Shown here piece by piece: positions 1-7,815 of a stretch of DNA of 64,000 nt. The DNA lies in contig NZ_JAHVAB010000081.1 of the NCBI RefSeq assembly GCF_019264445.1, positions 107,213 to 171,212 on the forward strand, in the 5' to 3' direction. A program made the position numbers and the translations under genes. Positions within the stretch are counted from its first letter, which is position 1. Every line of letters starts with the position of its first letter. The notes below the pieces were generated by a model. The model ran no database searches, was not told the origin of the DNA, and saw nothing but the letters and a program-made list of their open reading frames with translations. The DNA comes from Hydrogenophaga sp. (GTDB taxonomy: Bacteria > Pseudomonadota > Gammaproteobacteria > Burkholderiales > Burkholderiaceae_C).

Positions 1-421
1 TGTGGCCGGCCCCGCCGCTCTTCACGGCAGCCAGATCGGCGCGCAGGTCAGGGAAGCTCGCCCAGTCGAGGTGGTTGTGGGCATCGAGGTAGTAGCCAGC
101 TTCCGTGACGGTGAAGGAGATGATGCGCGTGGCCGGATCGGCCGCGACGGCCACCAGCGGTGCCAGATCGTCCTGGTACGGCAGCACGCGCTGGATCGAG
201 GTGATGCGGGTGTAGCTGCGCTCGCCTTGCGGCGTCACGGTCTCCAGCGTGTAGGCGCCGCCTTGCGCCTGCAGCGCGGCGATGGTGTCCAGCATGTCGG
301 GGCGCAGGTTGCCACCGGCAATGGCCCAACGGGTGTCGCCCAGCTGGCGCAGCTGGTGCACATACACGGCCTGGTGCGCGCGGTGGAACGAGCCCAGGCC
401 CAGGTGGAGGATGGTGTTCAT
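1..421 (-). CDS. Mannitol/D-arabinitol dehydrogenase family, N-terminal part, cut by window edge
   Basis: The first 140 residues are visible, read leftwards from the ATG at 421, and the frame is still open at position 1. The start MNTILHLGLGSFHRAHQA is the dinucleotide-binding motif of the long-chain mannitol dehydrogenase family (MtlD/MtlK, DalD, fructuronate and tagaturonate reductases). Members oxidise a polyol, or reduce a ketose or uronate, with NAD(P). The gene is the last visible one of a polyol ABC-transporter operon and follows a ribitol-dehydrogenase-like gene by 41 bases. Mannitol (to fructose) and D-arabinitol (to D-xylulose) are both possible. The ribitol-type neighbour leans towards a pentitol, but substrate choice cannot be read from this fragment. 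The catalytic domain lies outside the window. Confidence 0.85.
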   Translation of the reverse strand, partial: MNTILHLGLGSFHRAHQAVYVHQLRQLGDTRWAIAGGNLRPDMLDTIAALQAQGGAYTLETVTPQGERSYTRITSIQRVLPYQDDLAPLVAVAADPATRIISFTVTEAGYYLDAHNHLDWASFPDLRADLAAVKSGGAGH

Positions 422-462
422 GGTGAGCAAAGCGTCGCAGGATCGTGAGAAAAAAGGGAGGG

Positions 463-1197
463 TCAGAGGTCGAAGTTCGTGGGCATCATCACCACGTCGC
501 GGATGGTCATGCCGCGTGGGCGGGTGAGCATGAAGAGCACCACTTCAGCGACTTCGGCCGCGTCGATCAGGCTGCCGCTGGCCTTGGCTTCGGCCAGCTT
601 TTCCGCCGGCCAGTCAGCCAGCAGCGAGGTGATCACGGGCCCCGGCGAAATGGCGCCCACGCGGATGCCGTGTTTGAACACCTGCCGGCGCACCGTCTGT
701 ACAAAGCAGTCAATGGCCCATTTCGAGGAGGCGTAAACCGGTTCCCAGGGGGTTGGGAAGTGCGCGGCGAGCGAGCTGGTCACGATGATGTCGCCGCGGC
801 CGCGCGGGATCATGTGTGCCAGCACGCCGCGCACGTTCTTCATGACCACGTTGACGTTGAGCTGGAGCATGCGGTCGATCGCTTCGTCGCTGGCGTCCAT
901 CAGGTCACCGCCCACGTAAAGCCCGGCGTTGGCGTGAAAAATATCGATCTGACCGGCCAGGCCGAGGATGCGCTCGGGCAGGGAGGCGCATTGCGCGGGG
1001 TCCAGCAGGTCCAGCACCAGCGGCAGGGCGGCGGGGCCCAGTTTTTCGCGGGCTCGGGCCAGGGCTTTGGCGTCGCGGTCGATCAGCACGACCTGGGCAC
1101 CCGCGGCCAGCAGCGCCAGGGCGCTCGCAAAACCGATGCCCGATGCGGCGCCCGTGACGGCGGCCACCTGACCGCTTAAAGGGTGAGCAGGACTCAT
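463..1197 (-). CDS. Short-chain dehydrogenase, ribitol 2-dehydrogenase-like
   Basis: A 244-residue classical SDR. The cofactor motif TGAASGIG is at residues 15-22, the HANAG motif at about 88-92, the serine region VTSSL at about 139-143, and the catalytic pair Y155/K159 in YASSK. Segments such as VVLIDRD, IDIFHANAG, WEPVY, RVGAISPGPV and DWP match what I remember of Klebsiella RbtD (NAD-dependent ribitol to D-ribulose) more closely than sorbitol dehydrogenases. It lies 35 bases after the ATPase gene and 41 before the arabinitol/mannitol dehydrogenase, so it is probably cotranscribed with the importer. The family call is firm; ribitol as substrate is inferred from remembered similarity and context. 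Confidence 0.85.
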   Translation of the reverse strand: MSPAHPLSGQVAAVTGAASGIGFASALALLAAGAQVVLIDRDAKALARAREKLGPAALPLVLDLLDPAQCASLPERILGLAGQIDIFHANAGLYVGGDLMDASDEAIDRMLQLNVNVVMKNVRGVLAHMIPRGRGDIIVTSSLAAHFPTPWEPVYASSKWAIDCFVQTVRRQVFKHGIRVGAISPGPVITSLLADWPAEKLAEAKASGSLIDAAEVAEVVLFMLTRPRGMTIRDVVMMPTNFDL

Positions 1198-1232
1198 GGG
1201 ATGTCTGGAACGGGTGGGGTTTGGCGTGAGGC

Positions 1233-2276
1233 TCAGGCAGAAGCGCGGGCGACCACGCGACCGGCCTGGTCGAACCAGTGCGCATGTTGGGTGGCGATGT
1301 CGAGCGTGACGGCATCCCCCGCGGTGAGCGCGGTGCGCTCGCTCTGGCGCGCCACCAGCGGTGCGCCTTCGGTGGTTCTCAGGTAGATGAGCGTCTCGGC
1401 ACCGAGCGCTTCAATCAGGTCCACCTGGCCCTTGATCGCGCCTTGCCCAGCCGGGCGCACGACCACGCTCTCCGGGCGCAGCCCGATCGAGCCCCCCGAT
1501 GCGCCCACAGGCGCCTGCTGCTGGACCAGCGCGGGCATCTGCTGCAGCGGCGACACGTTCATCTGCGGTGTGCCGATGAACTGCGCGACAAACTGGTTGG
1601 CCGGGCGGTCGTAGAGCTCCAGCGGTGTGCCCACCTGTTCGATGACGCCATCGCGCAGCACCACCACACGGTCGGCCAGCGTCATGGCTTCCACCTGGTC
1701 GTGCGTCACGTAGATGGTGGTGGCGCCCAGGTCGCGGTGCAGCTTGGCGATCTCCACGCGGGTCTGGCCGCGCAGCGCAGCGTCCAGGTTGGACAGCGGT
1801 TCGTCGAACAGAAACACCTTGGGCGCACGCACGATGGCACGGCCAATGGCCACCCGCTGGCGCTGCCCGCCCGAGAGCTCCTTGGGCGTGCGCTGCAGGT
1901 AGGTCGTGAGGTTGAGGATGTCGGCGGCGCGCTGCACCTTGTCCTGGATGACCTTGGGGTCCACCTTGGCGAGCTTGAGCGCGAAGCTCATGTTTTCGAA
2001 CACGCTCATGTGCGGGTAGAGCGCGTAGCTCTGAAACACCATGGCCAGGTCGCGCTTGCTGGAAGGCTGGTGCGTGATGTCGCGGTCTTCCAGGTGCAGC
2101 GTGCCGCCGTCGATGTGCTCCAGCCCGGCGATGAGCCGCAGCAGCGTGGACTTGCCGCAGCCCGAGGGCCCGACGAAGACGATGAATTCGCCCTGCTGGA
2201 TGGACAGGTCGATGCCTTTGATGGCGCGGTGATCACCGAAAAACTTCTCGATGCCCTTGAGTTGCAGGTAAGCCAT
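1233..2276 (-). CDS. Polyol/sugar ABC importer ATPase (MsmK/UgpC/MtlK type)
   Basis: 347 residues from the ATG at 2276 (MAYLQLKGIEKFFG). An upstream open extension overlaps the permease gene and is ignored. Walker A is GPSGCGKST (36-44), the ABC signature LSGGQRQ is at 134-140, and Walker B VFLFDEP is at about 154-160, followed by the D-loop SNLDAALR. About 110 residues after the nucleotide-binding domain form the TOBE-type regulatory domain of CUT1 importers. The protein would energise the two permeases encoded just upstream (gap of 20 bases). One copy normally forms the homodimer of the transporter. Confidence 0.93.
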   Translation of the reverse strand: MAYLQLKGIEKFFGDHRAIKGIDLSIQQGEFIVFVGPSGCGKSTLLRLIAGLEHIDGGTLHLEDRDITHQPSSKRDLAMVFQSYALYPHMSVFENMSFALKLAKVDPKVIQDKVQRAADILNLTTYLQRTPKELSGGQRQRVAIGRAIVRAPKVFLFDEPLSNLDAALRGQTRVEIAKLHRDLGATTIYVTHDQVEAMTLADRVVVLRDGVIEQVGTPLELYDRPANQFVAQFIGTPQMNVSPLQQMPALVQQQAPVGASGGSIGLRPESVVVRPAGQGAIKGQVDLIEALGAETLIYLRTTEGAPLVARQSERTALTAGDAVTLDIATQHAHWFDQAGRVVARASA

Positions 2277-2296
2277 GGTGCGTGTCCTGAAGAGAT

Positions 2297-3127
2297 TTAC
2301 TTGACTGCGCCGAAGGTGAGGCCTTGGACCAACTGCTTCTGGCTGAACCAGCCGAACACCACGATGGGCGCAATGGCCATGAGCGAGGCCGCGGAGAGCT
2401 TGGCCCAGAACAGGCCTTCGGGGCTGGAGTAGCTGGCGATCAGCGTGGCCAGCGTGCCGGCTTGCGCCGAGCTGAGGTTCAGGCTCCAGAAGGCTTCGTT
2501 CCAGCTGAGCACCAGGCACAGCAAGCCGGTGGACGCCAGCGTGCCCAGAGACAGCGGCAGCAGCACCTTTGTGGCTTCCTGCCACAGCGTGGCGCCGTCC
2601 ATGCGCGCGGCCTCCAGGATCTCGTTGGGTATTTCCTTGAATCCCGAATACAGCATCCACACCATGATGGGCAGGTTGGACAGCGTGAAGACGATGATGA
2701 GACCGAGCTGCGTGTCGAGCAGGTGGCTCTTTTGTGCGAGCACATAGATGGGCACCAGCGCACCCACGGCCGGCATCATCTTGGTGGAGAGCATCCACAT
2801 GAGGATGTCCTTGTCGTACTTGCCTTTGAAGAAGGCCATGGCGTAGGCCGCAGGTGCCGCAATGGCCAGCCCGAGCAGGGTGGACACCACGCTGGTGACC
2901 ACCGAGTTCCAGGCGTAGTGCAGGTAATCGCTGCGCTCCTGCACCTCGTGGAAGTTCTCCAGCGTGGGCTTGAAGAACAGCTCGGGCGGGACCGCAATGG
3001 CCTGCAGCTCGGTCTTGAACGCGGTGAGCAGCAGCCAGCCCAGTGGAAAGAACAGCAGCAGCGCCACCGCCCAGGCGGCCACGGTGCGCACCGCATATGC
3101 GGGGGTGAAGGTGGATTCGCGTGCCAT
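2297..3127 (-). CDS. Polyol ABC importer permease 2 (MalG/MtlG/SmoG type)
   Basis: 276 residues with six predicted membrane spans. The cytoplasmic EAA loop that docks onto the ATPase is present as ILEAARMDGATLWQ followed by LLPLS. The short N-terminal tail and one leading transmembrane helix are typical of MalG-type CUT1 permeases. It follows the first permease gene by only 10 bases and precedes the ATPase gene by 20, so the inner-membrane parts are clearly one transcription unit. Substrate is inferred from the dehydrogenases downstream. Confidence 0.92.
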   Translation of the reverse strand: MARESTFTPAYAVRTVAAWAVALLLFFPLGWLLLTAFKTELQAIAVPPELFFKPTLENFHEVQERSDYLHYAWNSVVTSVVSTLLGLAIAAPAAYAMAFFKGKYDKDILMWMLSTKMMPAVGALVPIYVLAQKSHLLDTQLGLIIVFTLSNLPIMVWMLYSGFKEIPNEILEAARMDGATLWQEATKVLLPLSLGTLASTGLLCLVLSWNEAFWSLNLSSAQAGTLATLIASYSSPEGLFWAKLSAASLMAIAPIVVFGWFSQKQLVQGLTFGAVK

Positions 3128-3137
3128 GGTGTGTGCC

Positions 3138-3998
3138 CTATTTGTCGAGGTTCTTGCCGACCATGCGGATCAGGAAGATGGCCGCGATGTTGGCCAGCAC
3201 CACCGCGAACAGCGCGCCGGCCGAGGCGACGCCCGCGTCGAAGTTGAGCAAGGCCTGCTTGAAGATCAGGAAGGCGACGTTGGTGCTCGCGTCTCCCGGG
3301 CCACCCCCGGTGGTGGTGTAGATCTCGGCGAACACACTGAGCAGGAAGATCATTTCGATCATCACGACCACCGCCACCGAGCGGCCCAGGTGCGGGAGGT
3401 AGAGGTAGCGCAGCTGCTGCAGGTAGGTGGCGCCATCCATGCGCGCGGCCTCCAGCTGCTCGCGGTTCATGCTCTGCAGCGAGGTCATGAAGATCAGCGT
3501 GGCAAACGGCAGCCACTGCCACGACACCATGACGATGACGGAGAAGAGCGGGTGGTCGGTGAGCCAGTCCACGGGAGCGGCTCCGAAGAAGGTCCACACC
3601 TGCGCGAGCACGCCGTAGATGGGGTTCATCATCATGTTCTTCCACAGCAGCGCATTCACCGTGGGCATGACGAAGAAGGGTGAGATCAGCAGCACGCGCA
3701 CCAGGCCGCGGCCCGCAAAGGGCTCGTTGATCAGCAGGGCGATGGCCGTGCCGAAGCCCACGGTGATCAGGATCACGCTGCCCAGCAGGAGCAGGGTGTT
3801 GATCACCGCCGTGGTGAACGAGGCATCGGTGACGAAGTACTCGAAGTTCTCCAGGCCGGCAAAGCCGGTCACATCCGGCTGCATGAGGTTGTAGCGGATG
3901 AGGCTGAAGTAGATCGTCATCACCAGCGGCACGATCATCCAGAGGAAGAGCGTGGCCACGGCGGGCGTGAGCAGCAGGCGTGGAAGCAGGCGGTTCAT
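3138..3998 (-). CDS. Polyol ABC importer permease 1 (MalF/MtlF/SmoF type)
   Basis: 286 residues, six membrane spans, and the EAA loop QLEAARMDGATYLQQL followed by LYLPHL. Its partner permease is next downstream. It lies 78 bases after the solute-binding protein gene, and that gap contains a perfect stem-loop (4034-4057). In ABC operons such an intergenic hairpin often protects the 3' end of the binding-protein message and lowers expression of the membrane genes that follow; that role is inferred here. Confidence 0.92.
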   Translation of the reverse strand: MNRLLPRLLLTPAVATLFLWMIVPLVMTIYFSLIRYNLMQPDVTGFAGLENFEYFVTDASFTTAVINTLLLLGSVILITVGFGTAIALLINEPFAGRGLVRVLLISPFFVMPTVNALLWKNMMMNPIYGVLAQVWTFFGAAPVDWLTDHPLFSVIVMVSWQWLPFATLIFMTSLQSMNREQLEAARMDGATYLQQLRYLYLPHLGRSVAVVVMIEMIFLLSVFAEIYTTTGGGPGDASTNVAFLIFKQALLNFDAGVASAGALFAVVLANIAAIFLIRMVGKNLDK

Positions 3999-4033
3999 GG
4001 TGAGACCCTGGAGAACAGCGGAATGATCGAACG

Positions 4034-4057
4034 CCCTCTCCCCTGTGTGGGAGAGGG
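4034..4057. repeat. Perfect 9-bp stem-loop, REP-like repeat between binding protein and permease genes
   Basis: The arms CCCTCTCCC (4034-4042) and GGGAGAGGG (4049-4057) are perfectly complementary around a 6-base loop. The same unit, flanked by GAACG and GTTG, is a very common dispersed intergenic repeat in proteobacterial genomes (general knowledge, not a search result). Its place just after the solute-binding protein gene fits transcript stabilisation or partial termination. Confidence 0.8.
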
Positions 4058-4076
4058 TTGCGGCGAAGTGCCCCGC

Positions 4077-5384
4077 TTACTTGTAGTACCCGGCCTTCTT
4101 CATCTCACGCTCGGCCGCCGTCTGGCTCGCCTTCAGCGCCGCGTCCACCGTGGTCTTGCCGGCGAGGGCCGCGCTCATCTGCTGACCCACCGCAATGCCG
4201 ATCGCCTGGAACTCCGGAATGGCGGCGAACTGCACGCCCACATACGGGCTCTTGGGCAAGGTCGAGTCGGTCGGGTTGGCCGAATCGATGGCCACCTTCT
4301 CGGCGGCCGCAAACCGCGCTGCCTTCTGGAACTCAGGCGAGGCATAGGTGCTCTTGCGCGTGCCGGTGGGCACGTTGGCCCAGCCGTTGGTCTTGGCGAC
4401 CAACTGCACGTAGTCCTTGCTGGTCGCCCAGGTGATGAACTTCTGCGCCGCGTCCACCTTTTTCGAACCTGCGGGAATGGCCAGGTTCCACGACCACAAC
4501 CAGTTCGCGCCCTTGGGTGTGACGGCGGTGGGGGCTTGTGCAAAGGCCATCTGGTCGGCCACCTTGGACTGCTTGGGGTCGCTCACGAACGAGGCGGCAA
4601 TGGTCGCGTCGATCCACATGCCGCACTTGCCCGAGTTGGTCAGCGCCAGGATCTCGTTGAAGCTGTTGGCCGACGAACCGGGAGGGCCGTAGTTCTTCAG
4701 CAGGTCCACGTAGAAGGTGATCGCGTCTTTCCAGGGCTTGGTGTCGATCTGCGGTTTCCATTGCATGTCGAACCACTGGCCGCCATGGGTGTTGACCAGC
4801 GTGGTCAGGAAGGCCATGTTGTCGCCCCAGCCTGGCTTGCCGCGCAGGCAAATGCCGTACACGCCGTTCTTGGGGTCGTGCATCTTGGCGGCCAAGTCCT
4901 TGATCTGTACCCAGGTCGGGCGCTCGGGCACCTGCACGCCGGCCTTGTCGGCCAGGTCCTTGCGGTACATCAGCATCGAGCTCTCGCCGTAGAAAGGCGC
5001 GGCAAACAGTTTGCCGTCGATCGACAGGCCGCTGCGGATCGCGGGCAGCAGGTCGTCGACGTCGTAGCTGCCGCCGGTCTTGAGTTCCTGCAGCCAGCCC
5101 TTCTTGCCCCAGATCGGCGCTTCGTACATGCCGATGGTCATCACGTCGAACTGGCCGCCCTTGGTGGCGATGTCGGTGGTGACGCGCTGGCGCAGCACGC
5201 CTTCTTCGAGCGTGACCCACTTGAGCTTTATGTCGGGGTTGGCGGTCTCGAAGACTTTGCCGAGTTTCTGCATCTCGATCATGTGGCCGTTGTTCACGGT
5301 GGCGATCACGAGTTCGGTGTTGGCGTGCGCGAAGCCGGCGCCCAGGAGGGCGGCGGCCAGGACAGAAGCGAGGCGGAATTTCAC
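4077..5384 (-). CDS. Periplasmic polyol-binding protein of ABC importer (MtlE/SmoE type)
   Basis: 435 residues from a GTG at 5384. A good ribosome site, AGGAG, lies 8 bases upstream in the bottom strand, so I prefer this start to longer open extensions. The signal peptide is KFRLASVLAAALLGAGFAHA, with cleavage after AHA. The mature protein begins NTELVIATVNNGHMIEMQKL, which resembles sorbitol/mannitol-binding proteins of cluster-1 extracellular solute-binding proteins. It is the first gene of the polyol operon. It captures the polyol in the periplasm and hands it to the two permeases. Confidence 0.92.
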   Translation of the reverse strand: MKFRLASVLAAALLGAGFAHANTELVIATVNNGHMIEMQKLGKVFETANPDIKLKWVTLEEGVLRQRVTTDIATKGGQFDVMTIGMYEAPIWGKKGWLQELKTGGSYDVDDLLPAIRSGLSIDGKLFAAPFYGESSMLMYRKDLADKAGVQVPERPTWVQIKDLAAKMHDPKNGVYGICLRGKPGWGDNMAFLTTLVNTHGGQWFDMQWKPQIDTKPWKDAITFYVDLLKNYGPPGSSANSFNEILALTNSGKCGMWIDATIAASFVSDPKQSKVADQMAFAQAPTAVTPKGANWLWSWNLAIPAGSKKVDAAQKFITWATSKDYVQLVAKTNGWANVPTGTRKSTYASPEFQKAARFAAAEKVAIDSANPTDSTLPKSPYVGVQFAAIPEFQAIGIAVGQQMSAALAGKTTVDAALKASQTAAEREMKKAGYYK

Positions 5385-5420
5385 GGTGTGTCTCCTGCGT
5401 TTTGGTGGAAAGCCGATGCG

Positions 5421-5439
5421 ACGGTCTCCTGCAGACCGT
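5421..5439. promoter_or_regulatory. Palindrome in the leader of the polyol operon, candidate operator
   Basis: ACGGTCT (5421-5427) and AGACCGT (5433-5439) form a perfect inverted repeat with a 5-base spacer. It ends 37 bases upstream of the GTG start of the binding-protein gene. It could be a regulator site or a leader hairpin. No obvious dedicated polyol regulator is visible in the window, so the protein that would bind is unknown. Confidence 0.45.
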
Positions 5440-5583
5440 GAAAGGATTCTGGCGACGGCGCCTGGCAAGGTTTGTACAGAAATGGGGCTGTTCCGTACTC
5501 TCTTGCATTCATGGGCAGGGATTTACCCTAAGAAGCGCGGGAGAGTTTGCGGCCTGGACCTGACCGACGTGCGCCGATCGGGC

Positions 5584-6675
5584 TCAGGAGCTGCCGCGAA
5601 TCAAGGGCTCGAAGCCCAGGTCCACCGAATTCACCGCCGGCGCCTGGCCGCGCATCAGGCCCAGCAGCATCTGCGCGCTGGCCTCGCCCATGGCGCGGCG
5701 CGGCGTGCGCACGGTGGTGAGCGGCGGCAGCATCTGGTCGCTGCCCGAGAGGTCGTTGAAGCCCGCCACCGCGATGCGGCCCGGCACGTCCACGCCCAGC
5801 TTCAGCGCGGTGAGCAAGCCGCCTTGCGCCAGGTCGTCGTTGCAGAAAAACACGGCGTCCACGTCGGGGCGCGTGCGCAGCAGGTCTTCGAGCAGCTCGC
5901 CGCCCAGCCGCATGGACGAAGGCTGCGGGCTCAGCAGCTCCAGCCGTGCGTCGTAAATCCCGTGCTGTCGCAGGCAGCGGCGGTAGCCCTCGGCGCGCTG
6001 CATGGTGCGGGGGTCGAGCTGCGCGGCCACAAAGGCGATGCGCGTGCGCCCGCGCTGCACCAGGTGTCCGGTGATGGCGTGGCCGGCCTCGATCTGCGAG
6101 AAGCCCACGCAATACACGCCGGGCGCTTGTGTGAGCTCCATCAGGTGCACGCAGGGCACGCCGCTGGCCGCAATCAGCTGGCGTGCGGCCTCGGTGCGGT
6201 CAAAGCCGGTGAGCAGCAGCCCGGCGGGGCGGTGCGCCAGGTAGCTGCGCAGCAGCTGTTCTTCTTCGCGCGGTTCGTAGTGCGTCACGCCAATCAGCAT
6301 CTGGTAGCCGTGCGGCAGCAGCGTGCGGTGCACGGCTTCGAGCACGTCGACGAAGAGGGCGTTGGAGAGCAGCGGCACGAGCACCGGTACCTGCGTGCTG
6401 CGCTGCGAGGCCAGCGCTCGGGCGGCCGGGTCCGGCACATAGCCCAGCTGCTCGGCGGCCCGCTTCACGCGCTCCACCAGCTCGGGCGCCACGCTGCGCT
6501 CGCCGCGCAGCGCGCGCGAGGCCGTGATAGGGCTGACGTCGGCCTCGCGCGCGACGTCGCTCAGGGTGGTGCGGCCGCTGTGGCGGCGCTTGCGTTCGGT
6601 CGGTTCCAAGGGTTTTCCCGGTATTTGAGTCCGTGGCGATGGCGTTAGGATAGCGCTGTCCAACACCTTGGACAC
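5584..6675 (-). CDS. gntR: LacI-family repressor, GntR/IdnR (gluconate)-like
   Basis: Up to 363 residues. The LacI helix-turn-helix TLSDVAREADVSPITASRAL begins about 35 residues in. The periplasmic-binding-like core includes IAVAGFNDLSGSDQ and RTPRRAMG. The stretch IAFVAAQLDPRTMQRAEGYRRCL closely resembles E. coli GntR/IdnR, which respond to gluconate or 6-phosphogluconate. It is divergent from gluconokinase and a TRAP transporter, as expected of their repressor. The start is uncertain: GTG at 6675 has an AGGG upstream, but TTG at 6609 would give the usual short N-terminus and put the palindrome at 6648 outside the gene. The polyol operon lies downstream on the same strand, so a role there is not excluded. 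Confidence 0.85.
   Translation of the reverse strand: MSKVLDSAILTPSPRTQIPGKPLEPTERKRRHSGRTTLSDVAREADVSPITASRALRGERSVAPELVERVKRAAEQLGYVPDPAARALASQRSTQVPVLVPLLSNALFVDVLEAVHRTLLPHGYQMLIGVTHYEPREEEQLLRSYLAHRPAGLLLTGFDRTEAARQLIAASGVPCVHLMELTQAPGVYCVGFSQIEAGHAITGHLVQRGRTRIAFVAAQLDPRTMQRAEGYRRCLRQHGIYDARLELLSPQPSSMRLGGELLEDLLRTRPDVDAVFFCNDDLAQGGLLTALKLGVDVPGRIAVAGFNDLSGSDQMLPPLTTVRTPRRAMGEASAQMLLGLMRGQAPAVNSVDLGFEPLIRGSS
6648..6661. promoter_or_regulatory. Candidate GntR operator, left copy
   Basis: GGATAGCGCTGTCC is a 14-bp palindrome apart from one symmetric pair. It shares the core GATAGCGCT with a second palindrome at 6775. It lies at the very start of the repressor gene, where autoregulation would act. 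The sharing of a core by two palindromes around one divergent region is seen directly; binding by GntR is inferred. Confidence 0.5.
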
Positions 6676-6774
6676 CCGAATTTACCCTGAATCGTGGCGC
6701 TTGCAGCCGCTCTTCCCGCCACATGGTTTGAAGAGCCGACGGACTTGCAGGTCGCCGCTCTTTTTCAATCTCAC

Positions 6775-6789
6775 GGGATAGCGCTACCC
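6775..6789. promoter_or_regulatory. Candidate GntR operator, right copy, overlapping the gntK leader
   Basis: GGGATAGCGCTACCC has a perfect TAGCGCTA core and near-symmetric flanks. It ends one base before the gntK start codon, so a bound repressor would block transcription elongation or initiation there. It is the partner of the site at 6648; the two centres are 127 bp apart, compatible with looping between LacI-type dimers. Confidence 0.5.
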
Positions 6790-6790
6790 A

Positions 6791-7324
6791 ATGAATGCAC
6801 CGCCCGAAAACACCTCCCTCGTCGTCATGGGCGTGGCGGGTTGCGGCAAGTCCAGCCTGGGCCAGCTTTGTGCGCAGGCACTGGGGCTGCCCCTGCTGGA
6901 AGGCGACGACTTCCACTCCGCGAGCAACGTGGCCAAGATGCGCAGCGGCACGCCGCTGAGCGACGACGACCGCGCCGCCTGGCTCGACGCGCTGGCCGCC
7001 GAGCTGCAGGCGCGCCCGCAGGGCGTGGTGCTGACGTGCTCGGCGCTCAAGCGCCGTTACCGCGACCGCCTGCGCGCTGCCACGCCCGGCCTGCGCTTTG
7101 TGTTCCTGGAGCTCACGCAGGAGCAGGCGCGCGAGCGCGTGGCCGCACGGCCAGCGCACCTGTTCCCGGTGAGCCTGGTGGCGAGTCAGTTCGCCACCCT
7201 CGAGGACCCGAGCAGCGAGCCCGGCGTGTTGCCGCTGAATGCCAGCCAGTCGCTGCAAGACCTCGGCGCGGCCGTGGTGCGCTGGGTGCGCACCGAAACC
7301 CCTTCTCTGGAGACCCGCTCATGA
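6791..7324 (+). CDS. gntK: Gluconokinase
   Basis: 177 residues, the usual length for bacterial GntK. The P-loop GVAGCGKSS is at residues 14-22. EGDDFHS, TPLSDDDRAAWL, LTCSALKRRYRDRLR and FPVSLVASQFATLE are signature stretches of the family. It phosphorylates D-gluconate to 6-phosphogluconate, the substrate of the Edd encoded at 16932-18812. Its stop overlaps the dctQ start by four bases (ATGA), so kinase and transporter are translationally coupled. Transcription is probably controlled by the divergent LacI-type repressor. Confidence 0.95.
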   Translation: MNAPPENTSLVVMGVAGCGKSSLGQLCAQALGLPLLEGDDFHSASNVAKMRSGTPLSDDDRAAWLDALAAELQARPQGVVLTCSALKRRYRDRLRAATPGLRFVFLELTQEQARERVAARPAHLFPVSLVASQFATLEDPSSEPGVLPLNASQSLQDLGAAVVRWVRTETPSLETRS

Positions 7325-7815
7325 AACTGGGCCAAGTTCTGAGGCATGGCATTGAAGCCTTGCTTGCGCTGTGCCTGCTGGGCATGGTGATCTGTGTGTT
7401 TGGCAACGTGATGCTGCGCTACTTCTGGGGCACCGGCTGGGTGGTGTCGGAAGAGTTGTCGCGCCTGCTGTTCGTCTGGCTGGTGTGTCTCTCGGCCACG
7501 CTGGCCTTTGGTGAACACAAGCACCTGGGCTTTGACCTGGTGACCGCGCGCCTCAAGGGCGCGCCTGCCGCGGTGTTCCGCTGGCTCACGCGCGGCCTGA
7601 TCGCGCTGGCCCTGTATTACCTGATCGACGGCTCGTGGTCGCAGGTGCTGGTGGGCCTGGACAGCCGCAGCCCCGTGATGAACACGCCGCTGGCGGTGGG
7701 CGCGGCGGGCACGCTGGTGATGGGGGTGTGCATGGCGGTGCTGCTGGTGCTGCAAGCCTGGGACGACCTGCATGGCCGCGGCCCCGAAACGCTGAGCGAA
7801 GGGGAGCGCGCATGA
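7321..7815 (+). CDS. dctQ: TRAP transporter small membrane subunit (DctQ)
   Basis: 164 residues with four hydrophobic spans. The conserved DctQ features are present: RYFWGTGWVVSEELSRLLFVWLV near residues 35-55 and GEHKHLGFDL after it. It is paired with DctM and the periplasmic DctP encoded next, and forms the small helper of a sodium-driven solute importer. Coupling to gntK at one end (ATGA) and to dctM at the other (ATGA) points to gluconate or a related sugar acid as cargo. Confidence 0.93.
   Translation: MKLGQVLRHGIEALLALCLLGMVICVFGNVMLRYFWGTGWVVSEELSRLLFVWLVCLSATLAFGEHKHLGFDLVTARLKGAPAAVFRWLTRGLIALALYYLIDGSWSQVLVGLDSRSPVMNTPLAVGAAGTLVMGVCMAVLLVLQAWDDLHGRGPETLSEGERA

Noticed and set aside
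4077..5468. Longer start for the polyol-binding protein
   Set aside because: It would put 28 charged residues before the signal peptide; the GTG at 5384 has a good ribosome site and gives a normal signal peptide.
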